Shown here one piece after another: positions 43,991-55,070 of a DNA stretch of 64,000 bases. How positions within the stretch are numbered: position 1 is the first letter of the stretch; each line of letters opens with the position of its first letter. The notes under the pieces were generated by a model that saw only the letters and a program-made list of their open reading frames with translations, did not search any database and had not been told where the DNA came from. Source of the stretch: Zygnema cylindricum (Eukaryota; Streptophyta; Zygnematophyceae; Zygnematales; Zygnemataceae); the NCBI GenBank assembly GCA_037447655.1, contig JBBHKE010002481.1, positions 174,314 through 238,313 of the forward strand, read 5' to 3'. The position numbers and the translations under genes are program-made.

Positions 43991-45215
43991 GTTCATGATG
44001 AGCAAGAGAATGAAGAAACCGAACAGCAAGAGGAGCTTGAGGAGCTTGAGGAGCTTCTTCTTAATCCGAAAAACATTGAAAAGCATGTTGACATTTCACG
44101 GAGACAAAAGTGTGCTTTCAGAGGTAAGAGGGATCCACCTAAAGATGGGTGGATCATAGACTCAAGGGCCTCAATGCATATGTGCAAAGATAAAAGGTGG
44201 TTCACTAAACTGAGAAAAATCCCAACAGTTCAGAAAGAGTACGGAGATGGTAGAGTAGAAACCACAAGTCTTGTTGGAACTATTGACTTGAAGGTTCTAG
44301 TTGATGGAAAGGCCTCAATTGTAACACTCTCATACGTTATTTACATTCCACAGCTTAGTAAGAAATTGGTCTCAACAACTGTCCTAGATGAAAAGGAATT
44401 TGAAACAGGAACTAGGAAAGGAATCTTCACAACAAGCTTTGATAATGAGGTTTATTTCATAGCTGAGAAGAGCACTCAGGGAATTTTCAGAATTGTTCTT
44501 TGCAATGAAAAGAGTGTTATCTACTTGTGTGCAAGTGTGATGATGCTTTGGCACAAAAGGTTGGGGCATGTGCATCTAGATAGATTAAAGAAAATGAAGA
44601 AAAAGGGAATAGTGGAGGGTATTACTTTTGAGGATGATGATACCTTTGATGATTGCAGTGGATATGCCCAAGGGACGATTCATAGACTTCCATTTCCAAA
44701 GGCAACCACATTTAGGAGAGAGAAAGTATTGGATCTAATTCACACCGATGTTTGGGGACCTGCTAGATATGCTTCACATGGGGGGAAGAGGTGGATGTTA
44801 ACTATCATAGATGATTGGTCTAGATACACCAAGGAATACTTTCTCAGACATAAGTCAAAGGTATTGAGATGTTTCAAAGAGTAAAAAGTATGGAGTGAAA
44901 ATCTACACGAAACCTCAATAAAAAAGATAAAAAGTGATAATAGAAAAAAATACACCTCAACGGAATTTGAAGAATATCTTAAAGAAGAAGGAATTCATCA
45001 TGAGAAAATTGTTCCCTATAATCCAGAACAAAATGAAGTAGCAGACTGAGTGAATAGAACCTTAGGAGATATATACAGAAGTATGTTAACCGATAAGAGG
45101 ATAGAGTTGCAGTTTTGAGCGGAGTCTATGAACTATGCCAATTCATCAAAAATTGAGTCCTAACTTCAGCAAATAAGGAGGAAACTCCGTATGAAAGGTG
45201 GACACGAAGAAAGCC
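43991..45215 (+). pseudogene. El8 protease and integrase
   Basis: The protease motif is DSRAS near 44158, where the essential Gly of DSG has become Arg. Frame 44174-44884 continues through HKRLGH, DDCSGYAQG (one zinc Cys lost) and HTDVWG. The integrase then decays with stops at 44882 and near 45050 and 45118. Confidence 0.8.
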
Positions 45216-46450
45216 TTGTTTGTCTAGTTTCAGAGTGTTCGGAAGTCCAGTCTACAATTTGGATTCCGATAAGACTAAATGGAAGTTAGAGGGGAGAGGA
45301 AAGCCAGGATATCTTATAGGATATGATGAGAGCACAAAAGGATACCGAGTGTATGACTTGAAAAAGAGAGATATAATTTTGGTAAAACACATAGTGGTGA
45401 TGAATGAAGAGAAGTCCATTGATCCATTCAAATATAATAAGGAAGTCAAAATCAGATTTGAAACGGATCAGTTTTCTGACTTTGACTTTGAAAATGAAGA
45501 GAAGGAAGAGGGAGAAAAAGAAAAATCTGCAAATCTACCAAAGGAGAAGGAGGAAAGGACAACATCCGAGGCAACGCCACAATACGAAGTTGAAACGGAT
45601 GATGACCTTGATGGGACACCGGAATTGGAAGATAGGGGAGCTGAAAATCTCCCTAAACGAAACCCAAGGATGCCTTCCATACCAGCGTCCGATTTTGAAG
45701 GGGGAAGAAGAAGTAGTAAAAGACTTCAAGAAAGACATGTAAATAACCGACACACAAAGATGTCTCACACAGATGAACCTCACACATACTTAGAGGCCAT
45801 AAACACTCTAGAATGTAGCTGGTGGATCACAACTATAAATGAAGAAATGGCCTCTATCATGAAAGCCAATACCTGGGAGTTAGTAGATTGTCCACCGGAC
45901 AGAAAACCGATCAGATCTAAATGGGTTTTTAATCTTTAATTAAACCTAGATAATACCATTGAAAGGTACAAAGCTTGGTTAGTTGCAAAAGGTTATACTC
46001 AGAAAGAGGGTATATACTACGAAGAAACCTTTGCACCTGTAGTTAGATTTCATTCTGTTACAATCCTTTTAAGTATAGCCGCAGCGGAGGATATGGAAAT
46101 ATACAAGATGGATATTAACACAACCTTTTTGCACGGAGAGTTGAAAGAAAAAATTTACATGAGGTAACCGGAAGGATTCGTGGAAAGTGGGGAAGAAAAC
46201 AAAGTTTGCAAACTGGTAAAATCACTCTATGGGCTTAAGCAAGCCACGCGATAGTGGAATATAAAGCTCGACGAATTTCTGACCGGTTTGGGGTATATCA
46301 GAAATAGTTTAGATCACTCCATATATTTATTTGAGGATGAGGATGGAGTGATCATTATTGCTATTTATGTGGATGATTTGTAGGTCTTAAGGAAGTCCTT
46401 AGATAAAATTAACAATCTAAAATGGGATCTTAGAAGCCGCTTTGACATGC
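45216..46450 (+). pseudogene. El8 linker and reverse transcriptase
   Basis: An open acidic linker and RT start lie at 45220-45939 (NTWELVDCPPDRKP). The RT then continues with stops at about 45937, 46165 and 46250 up to AIYVDDL near 46360-46385 and RSRFDMQDL, where it joins ElE in frame. Confidence 0.8.
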
Positions 46451-49442
46451 AAGATCTCGACAAAGATGACTACTCGAGGTACTGTAAAGTCTACTACATG
46501 CAACATAAGAGTGAAGTGTTCACTCACTTCAAACTCTACAAAGCGTGGGCGGAAAAGCTCATGGAGTTCCAATCTTGGCATTGAGATTGGACAATGGGGG
46601 AGAATACACATCAAAGGAATTCGAAGAATTTCTCATTCAAGAAGGTATTAGTCACAATCTTACTGTTCCATATACACCAGAACAAAATGGTGTTTCTGAA
46701 AGTTTAAATAGGACAGTGACAAAGAGTGCTCGGTCCATGCTTGCAGATACAGGGATAAATTTGAAATTCTGGGCTGAAGCACTAAACTGTACTGTTTATA
46801 TTATGAATAGAATTGCTTCTAGATCTATTAGCACCACACCTTATGAGTTTTGGACAGGAGAGAAACCTGATGTTTGCCACTTTAAAATCTTTGGCAGCAA
46901 GGGTTTTATTCTATATACTTTATAGGATAGATGGAAAATGGAGGCTAAGGGCTTACCTGGAATTTTTATGGGGTATGATGATAATGCAAAAGGATATACA
47001 GTTTTTGTATTTGAGAAATAGAAAGTGATTATTTCTAGGTATATCTTGATTAAAGATAAACGAGATTCGGTTGACCATTTTAAAGTGCCAAATATAACGG
47101 CAAAGAAAAAGCAAGAATATGTCATTTTTCACCATACGCATCGAGTCTACTTTCCACAGGCAAGTGGGACACCTCTTCGTTCAATTCCTCTGGTGTCTTT
47201 ATAAGATGCTCCACCACAAGCTACGCCTCAGGTGGAAAGAACTACTACAGACTCTGTGCCTGATTAATTTTCGGTTCAAACTAAACAGAAAAATCAGAGG
47301 TTGTCAAAGATCTCAGCCTCGGAATTTTCGGGGGGAAAGAGATCTAGCAACCGTCTGCAAGCAAGCCCTCACTTCGCTTTTTCTGTAGCTACGGAGAAGC
47401 CTACAACAATCCAGGAGGACTTCTCATCATTTTAGAGAAATCAGTGGATCGAGGCGGCAAACGATGAAATGAAGTGTATTATGGAGGCACAGACATGGGA
47501 GTTGGTGGATCTTCCTTCGGGCAGAAAAGCCATCGGGAGCAAATGGGTATTCAAGGTGAAGCTGAACCCGGACAACACCATCGAAAGGTATAAGGCCAGA
47601 CTAGTGGCCAAGGGGTATAATCAAAAAGAAGGTATTGACTTTGAGGAAACCTTCTCTCTTGTTGTCAGATTTCCCACTGTCAGAATTATGCTAAGTCTAG
47701 CGGCTATAGAGAATATAGAAATACAACAAATGGATGTTAAAACTGCTTTTCTTGCATGGAGAATTAGAAAAAACCATTTATATAAAACAATTTGAAATGT
47801 ACGTTGATAAGGGAAAGGAAGAATTAGTGTGTAAATTGATAAAATCTTTGTATGGGCTAAAACAAGCCCCGCGTCAGTGGAATTTGAAGTTAGAAGAGTT
47901 TTTGGTTGGGCTGGGATTTAAGAAAATTAGCTCAATTCATTTTGAATATGTCTTACAAGTGGAGGATGGGATACTATACATTAATGTATATATGGATAAC
48001 TTATTATTTATATGTAAGTCAATGGATGAAGTTGAACCCGGACAACACCATTGAAAGATATAAGGCCAGACTAGTGGCCAATGGGTATAATAAAAAAAGG
48101 TATTGTTTTTGAATAAACCTTCTCTCCAGTTGTTAGATTTCCTACTGCTAGAATTCTGTTAAGTCTAGCGGCTACAAAGAATATGTAAATACAACAAATG
48201 GATGTTAAAACTGCTTTTTTGCATGGAGAGTGAGAAGAGACTATCTACATGAAACAACCTGATATGTATGTAAAAAAACGAAAGGAGGAATTGGTGTGTA
48301 AACCGATGAAATCTTTGAATGGGCTAAAATAAGCCCCCATGCAATAGAATTTGAAGTTAGATGAGTTTTTGACTGGGCTAGGTTTTACGAGTATTAGCTC
48401 AGATCATTCAGTATATATCCTACAAGGAGAGGATAGGATAATTTACATTGCTGTATATGTGGATGATCTATTATATATTAGTTAGTCAATGGATGAGATA
48501 AACCACATTAAAACGGCTTTAAGGTCTAGGTTCGAGTTGAAGGACCTCGGTGAGGCCAAGTATATTTTAGGAATACAAGTAGAAAGAGATAGAAACAAAA
48601 GGTTGATTATGTTAACTCAGAAAGAAGCAATAATTAACATGTTGGAAAGATTTGAAATGAAAGATGTAAAGGGATCTATAAATCTCATGGAATTCAGACA
48701 AAAATTGGAAGGAAAGGATTTAGAGTCAGGCATTATGGGGTGTGAGAGTCTAGAGTTAGGGGAGGAGGAGTTTATGGCTTCAAAGCCATATGGAATGGTA
48801 GTTGGAAGTCTTATATATTTTATGAATTGTACGAGACCTGATATTGCAGCAGTTGTGGGGGCCTTGAGTAGAAGTTTGCAGAATCCTAAAAAGGCAGACT
48901 GGAAAGCAGCAAAAAGGGTGTTGAGATATCTTGCGGGTACTCGAAATCTTAAGCTTGTACTCGGAGGGGGAGAGGTGAAAATACAGACGTGAAGCGATGC
49001 TAGCTATGGAGACATGCCAAGCCGGAAATCTACGACCGGCTTTGTTTTGAAGATTTGAGACATAACTTGTTGTTGGGGTTGTAAAATACAAAAGATTACA
49101 GCTCAATCCACAACGAAGTCAGATTATATGGCAGGAGCTTCCGCCCTCAAGGAGCTCCTATAGGTCAAGTCCGTTTTACAGTAACTTGGGTATATGCAAA
49201 TTGGTCCTCAAGCTATCTGGTGTGACTACCAAGCAGCCATTGCAATTGCCTCTAACCCCAGCCATCACTTAAAGAGCAAACACACGGATGTTAGACTTCA
49301 CTTTGTTAAAGAAAAAGTACTTGCAAAATTCGTTAAGTTATGTTGTTTACCAGACGAGAAGATGGTAGCTGACATGTTAACAAAAGCCCTTCCTGCTCCT
49401 AAGTTACAATTTTGCAGAGATGCTATTGGACTAAGTGAGTAA
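46451..49442 (+). pseudogene. ElE: copia integrase, RT and RNase H of another lineage
   Basis: It starts inside the integrase core (DDYSRYCKVYYM) with no LTR, gag or protease. It has RLDNGGEY and NGVSESLNRT (catalytic Asp and Glu) at 46575-46720. RT starts near 47470 and part of it is present twice (47558-48027 and 48028-48497). The first copy has YMDN instead of YVDD; the second keeps YVDD near 48457. RNase H ends with ADMLTKALPAPKLQFCRD and the stop at 49440. Several stops break the frame. Confidence 0.85.
47558..48497 (+). repeat. 470-bp tandem duplication in ElE RT
   Basis: Both copies begin at the [16 protein letters not shown] codons and end after the YVDD region and SMDE. They differ at many positions, so the duplication is old or involved two different templates. 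Confidence 0.85.
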
Positions 49443-49454
49443 CTGAGTCTTAAG

Positions 49455-50462
49455 ATTTAGGGGAGTGTTGTAATTTAAAAATCTTTATTTCACTAAATAG
49501 GAGTTAAAATAACTTAGAATATTTTTCTAAGTAGTCTATTGTAATACTTACCTTAATTAGCGTTAGAGTAGCAAAAATTACAGTAGAGTGTATTGTACTT
49601 TTACAGGGACACGTGGCAGCAAAAGAACGTATGTTGGTTTTTCGGAGTGGCGCCTATAGTCAGCCACACGCGTCACGCAATTGACAATTCGATTCACAGA
49701 ATCGGACGAACGATATCTGAACCGAGTATTCTGAAAATAAATGGTACAGTTCGACGGTACCATCGTCAATAGAATTTGTTCCAACGGACGCCATTCACGT
49801 GGGACCACAAGCGTTATTCGCATGGGACCACAAGTGACAAAGCACTCAGGTGCTTCGTACTACACGACCACATTTGGCTGGACTTTAGCGACTATCGTTG
49901 ATTAAGCATTTGGAACGTTTTTTGCACGGTTGGAACGTTTTGAGTTGGTTCAATATCTGAATAGCATTGTTTTTTAGTTTAGAGTAATAAAAATTAGTGT
50001 TCCATTAATCAAGTTTTTAGAAAGTAATAATTAGGGTTTTGAGGTACAGTGACGTACAGGTAGGATACTTTGTCATTAGTCAGGATAACAACCGTAGTAA
50101 TGGTTAACCAAATTAGTGTAGATCAGTAGATACACACTGTGAGTATATAACGTAGGACTTAGCCAATTTTGGAGTATCCAGTATTGGGAATATGATTTTC
50201 TTTTGGCAGTTTTTTGGGAAACTTCCAGACATCATACCTTATGATTTACGAGGTCATTTGAACTGCAATTTTAGGAATTGTCAGTTTATTGTATTGTTTA
50301 TCACTATGGATAATTTGAGGCAAATTTGGTATCTGAGTCATATTTTGTGTCAGTTCAAAGGTGGCTGTTGAGTAGGTTATTTGATAGTTTCTGTTGTTTT
50401 TTCATGTCTACTTCCACTACTACTGCTGGTCCTCCTCTTGCAACGGTGGTTGTAGAAAAACA
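49455..50462 (+). repeat. ElE polypurine tract and 3' LTR
   Basis: ATTTAGGGGAG at 49455-49465, then an LTR from TGTTGTAATTTAAAAATC (49466) to about GTAGAAAAACA (50462), about 997 bp. A TATATAA box near 50143 precedes TAGGACTTAG at 50153-50162. It shows no similarity to family A apart from short motifs. Confidence 0.78.
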
Positions 50463-50673
50463 GACAGGTCGTAGGAAGTTTGATCTATTTCATGAACTAT
50501 ACCAGTCCGGACATATCGGCAGCAGTTGGAGTACTCTGTAGGAGTCTAAATGATCTTAGGAAGAGAGACAAGGAGGTAGCCAAGAGAGTCATGAGATATC
50601 TAGAGGGAACCACAGAGTTATGGTTGTGTTTGGGAGACAAGTACACTGACATCACTACTTTGAGTGATGCAAG
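50463..50673 (+). pseudogene. Family A RNase H fragment
   Basis: Codes for the block VVGSLIYFMNYTSPDISAAVGVL through DITTLSDAS, about 70 residues, open throughout. It is the continuation of a family A element after ElE. It is cut by the inverted LTR unit at 50674. Confidence 0.82.
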
Positions 50674-51403
50674 TGTTGATATTTGAGTATTTTCTAGGTG
50701 TGTATTAGGATAGAAAAAGAGCAGAGGCAGTCTGCCTCTGACTCCCTTATCCAAGCCCCCATACTTATTCTAGTCACTGAAGGTTTGATAGGGAGACAAA
50801 GTCATGGCTGCCTGAGTTCTCCAAGAGAGACAGGTAAATTAAGAAGGTTCATAAAAAGAATTGACTGGCGCAAGGTTTGATCCTGGTAGTTGCCGCCAGT
50901 CAAAGTAACCGTAAGCCTTAGCCGTTAAGTCTAGATTAATGCTGATATGTATGGTTTGACAAATATTCAAATAGTAACATGTAGACTAGTGTGTTTAACG
51001 GGAAATAGATATGTAGTACATGGAAACAGTTTTAGGTAGTACGGAGTACGGTTTTGATGTTTTATGAAACGGATATCACACCTCATAAATATCACACCTC
51101 ATGTACTGTAACATACTTTTACAACAGACCGATTAAAGCTGACGGCTACGCCTCGCTCTGCCCATCGGAGAATCGAGTCATGCCGGACTCAACCTTTTGT
51201 TAAGAGTGACTTATGTCACTCTTTAGTCGTGCCTCTGGAGCTAAGACAACCACGGCCCAACCACCCTCTTTATCCTTCAGTGACCACAACAAGTATGGTG
51301 GGTAAAGATAGGAGGTGGGGGCAGGTTGTCCACCCTTTTCTTTTTCTATTTTTCTAATCTATTTAGACCTCGAAAATACCCTATAAATCTAGAAATTTCA
51401 ACA
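50674..51403. repeat. Two inverted LTR halves (composite)
   Basis: It begins TGTTGATATTTGAG as the first roughly 400 bp of an A2 LTR on the plus strand and ends ATTTCAACA as the first roughly 280 bp of an A3 LTR on the minus strand. Each half has its tRNA-like module (near 50860-50935 and 51130-51195). Both ends are LTR starts, giving a unit with terminal inverted repeats. No target duplication is visible. Confidence 0.75.
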
Positions 51404-52815
51404 CCTTCCTCTATGGTGAGCTAGAGGAAGAAATCTTCATGCGGCAACCAGAGGGGTTTGTCAAGGAAGGAGAGGAGAGCAAAGTTTGTAGACTCATAAA
51501 GTCCTTATATGGACTGAAGCAAGCTCCTAGACAATGGAATAACAAACTAGATGAGTTTCTCCCCGGTCTATGATATATCCGGATAAGTTCTGACCATTCT
51601 ATTTATATATTTGAGAATGATAATCGTGTTATTTTCATTGCAATTTATGTGGATGATTTGCAGGTGTTAAGCAAGTCTATGGGAAATATCAATAAGTTAA
51701 AGAAAGATCTTAGAAGCAAATTAGACATGAAGGATTTAGGGGAGGCAAAATACATTTTGGGAATTCAAATGAAAAGAGTTAGGGGGAGAAAGATTATCAG
51801 ACTTACTCAGAAAGAGGTTATAGGGAATATACTTAAAAAAATCGAAATGGAAAAGGCAAACAGATGTACCACTCCCATGGACTTGAAGAAAGTAAATGAT
51901 GGGAGTGTAGAAGGATGAGTGATAATCTTAGATGATCAAATGAGTCTAGAAGAGAGACAGTTTATGAAGTCTATTCCTTACAGCCAAATAGTAGAAAGCT
52001 TAATCTACACTATGACCTGTACTAGGTGGAAAATAGCGGCAGCACTAAGAGTCCTCAGAAGGAGTCTTAATGATCCTAGGAAGAGAGATGATTCTAGGAA
52101 GAGAGATATGGAGGCAGATCCTTACAGGCAAATAGTAGGAAGCTTAATCTACTTTATGACCTGTACTAGGTGGAAAATAACGGCAGCACTTGGAGTCCTC
52201 AGAAGGAGTCTTAATGATCCTACGAAGAGAGATAGGGAGGCAGATGGGAATTCAAATGAAAAGAGTTAGGGGGGAAAAGATTATCAGCCTTACTCAGAAA
52301 GAGGTTATAGGGAATATACTTAAAAAAATCGAAATAGAAAAGGCAAACAGATGTACAACTCCCATGGACTTGAAGAAAGTAAATGATGGGAGTGTAGAAG
52401 GATGAGTGATAATCTTAGATGATCAAATGAGTCTAGAAGAGAGACAGTTTATGAAGTCTATTCCTTACAGGCAAATAGTAGGAAGCTTAATCTACTTTAT
52501 GACCTGTACTAGGTGGAAAATAGCGGCAGCACTTGGAGTCCTCAAAAGGAGTCTTAATGATCCTAGGAAGAGAGATAGGGAGGCAGCCAATAGAGTCATG
52601 AGATATCTGCTGGGAACAAGGGATTTATGGTGGCATTTGGGAGGGGAACACATTGACATCACTACTTGGAGTGATGCATGTTATGGGGACGCACCTATGA
52701 GAAGATGCACAACTGGGTATGTGTTCTATGTGGGGGAAGGTGCTTGCTGTTGGAGTAGCAATAAACAAAAGGTGGTGGCTCAGTCCACTATGGAGGGTGA
52801 GTACATGGCCTATTG
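51404..52815 (+). pseudogene. El9 RT and RNase H with internal duplications
   Basis: RT resumes at FLYGELEEEIFMRQ with YVDD near 51647. The region from KYILGIQ to the RNase H start is partly repeated: a GIQMKRVRG block occurs at 51759 and 52246 (487 bp apart), and an SLIYFMTCTRWKI block occurs three times. RNase H continues (TWSDACYGDAPM) to 52815, where LTR-B3 interrupts it. Confidence 0.82.
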
Positions 52816-53997
52816 TGTTGTCCATAGCCATTTCTAGCCATGGATTCACCCTCGGAAGCACCACAGACTACCCCAAAAACAGCCTACTTTGGATACACAC
52901 AGAATTCAACAGAATAAACAAAACGGGCTGAAACTACATTAAAAAATATTATCTAGGCTATGGAATAACCTCACAAAGTTTCAGACAAAAATAATAAACA
53001 TAGAGATCACATCATCTATTCAAAGCTGCACAAAAACAGTCTGCCAGAAATTTGATAAAATAGACTAACTTCACAATGAAGTAAAACAGAGACCAGGCAC
53101 ACAATAGGCCTGCAAATCTGTGACAATTTTAAGAGTATATATAGGAACACACATGCAGAATTTCAGACAATTATGCCAAGAGATTTGAGAGTAATCCTCA
53201 GATAAAATTACCAAAAATAACCATAAACAGTTTTGGTCCAAAAAGTTCCTATGTCCTAAAATGACTAAGTCCTACAAATATATATACAAGAGCTTACTGC
53301 TGAATGTACGGAGGCATATCAGCCGTACGCTATCTACCAGCTACCTCTATTAATGTTGGTATACCCGAATACTTCAAGGTATGTCAAAGTGAGTAAATCT
53401 ACACTAATAATTAATTCACAAAAAGACAAATCAATGTTCAACCAAATATTTACATCGACGCTTTCGTAAAATCCGCGTACTGAGTATCAACTAAATTATT
53501 CACTTGAGGACGAAACCACGTCATGAACCGACATCACATACGTACGGTCCACTGATACCACATCATAAAAAATGCAATCCTTTGGAAATATCGGCGGACG
53601 CCGTCCGCCCTCCAAATGTACCACGGACCACTTGCCGAAATTAAACCGTACCTTCAAAATATTTTCCGTACCGAACCGGCGTCCTTTGCAATAAATACAC
53701 CCCTCGCAAATAAAGTACACTTGTCCAAATAAGACGCTCCGTACCGGCGGCTTACATATTCAACATTTCGTACATTTCACATCGGATCGTTTCGCGATCC
53801 GCCGTCCATTTGCAAACGTATTCCGAGCCACTCAATTACTCCCTTTAATTTCAATCGTACAATTACTCCCCCAATCCACAAATCCATTCGAACCTCCATT
53901 TGTACCACCACATTATTTCCGGTAATAATCTACGCACAAACCGTCGCGTGCGCACAAAATGTGGCGTAAGTACGAAACTAGCATTTCAAAAACAACA
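52816..53997 (-). repeat. LTR-B3
   Basis: A family B LTR, plus-strand TGTTGTCCATAGCC to AAAAACAACA. Left flank TATTG but right flank AAAGT. Its first 641 bp are identical to LTR-B4; the rest differs clearly. It is therefore a recombinant of two LTRs. Confidence 0.85.
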
Positions 53998-54940
53998 AAA
54001 GTCTCCTCATAGTCAATCCCCTGTTTTTGGGTGAACCCCTTAGCTACCAATTGAGCTTTATATCTCTCATTGGTTTTATCTGGGTTCAGTTTTAGATTAA
54101 ACACACATTTACAACTTATCAGTTTTTTGTTAGGACAGTCTGCTAGTTCCCAAGCATTTGCTTCCATGATGGAGGCAATCTCATCATTTATTTATGTAAT
54201 CCATCTGTCTTTCTCCGGACTGTTTACTGCCTCTGAGTATGACTAAGTATCAACTGGGTGAGATAGCTTAGATACCTTGTGAGCAACCTGTTTTTCTTGA
54301 ATCTTTTTGCTTCTCCTTCTCCCTCCCTCAAACTCTGAAGCTGGGATGGAGGGAAGTCATGAATTTCTCATTACCGTCTCATCGGCTCCCCTATCCATGC
54401 AAGCTGGTTCCGGTTCCTCCTCTTCTGTCTCCTCGAAGTCCATAGGAATATGTGAGGTTGCCGATGGATCTCTTGTATCTTCGATCTCCCCTGAATTTGG
54501 AATCCTGTTTCACTCATGTCCTTTTCGGGAAAGATGGAGTCCTCCGCACCTTCGGACTCAAATCTGATTCTTATCTTCTTGGTATATTTAAAGGGGTCAA
54601 ATGACTTTCCTTTATCCATGAAAACTAGGTGTTTGAACAAAATGATATCTTTCTTTGCTAAATCATAGACTCTATATCCCTTAACATCCTCATCATATCC
54701 TACAAAGTATCCAGGTTTTCCCATAGCATCTAGTTTCTAGTTTTTTTCTATCCGTGTCAAGATTGTAAACTTAGCTAGTGAATACTTTAAGGTGAGAGAT
54801 ATCTAGTTTCCTTCCGACCCATCTCTCATAAGGTGTCACTCCCTTTACAGCTGAGGTAAGGACTCTATTCTTAATGTAGAAGGCACAGTTCATGCCTTCT
54901 AACCAAAATCTCTTTGTTATTTTCTTGTCGGCCAACATAC
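53998..54940 (-). pseudogene. El10: family A copia fragment, integrase tail to RT start
   Basis: Minus-strand frames 54371-54724 (GYDEDVKGYRVYDL linker) and 53998-54167 (NAWELADCP, ERYKAQLVAKGF, RT start), with the end of the integrase up to 54940. It breaks into LTR-B3 on one side and an LTR-D piece on the other. Confidence 0.8.
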
Positions 54941-55070
54941 TGTTGTTTTTAATAAAGCTTTAGTCCTCTCTATGCCTCAGCTGTGAGGGAGAGAGAGCTG
55001 TTCAGGACTTAAGTTATTTTTGGTTGAGTTCGGTTCAGTACTTACCAAAATTAGTGTGACAGTGAAGTTG
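54941..55070 (+). repeat. LTR-D fragment
   Basis: The first 130 bp of an LTR-D (TGTTGTTTTTAATAAAGC), matching 26577 onward. It stops at the start of the duplicated block. Confidence 0.82.
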
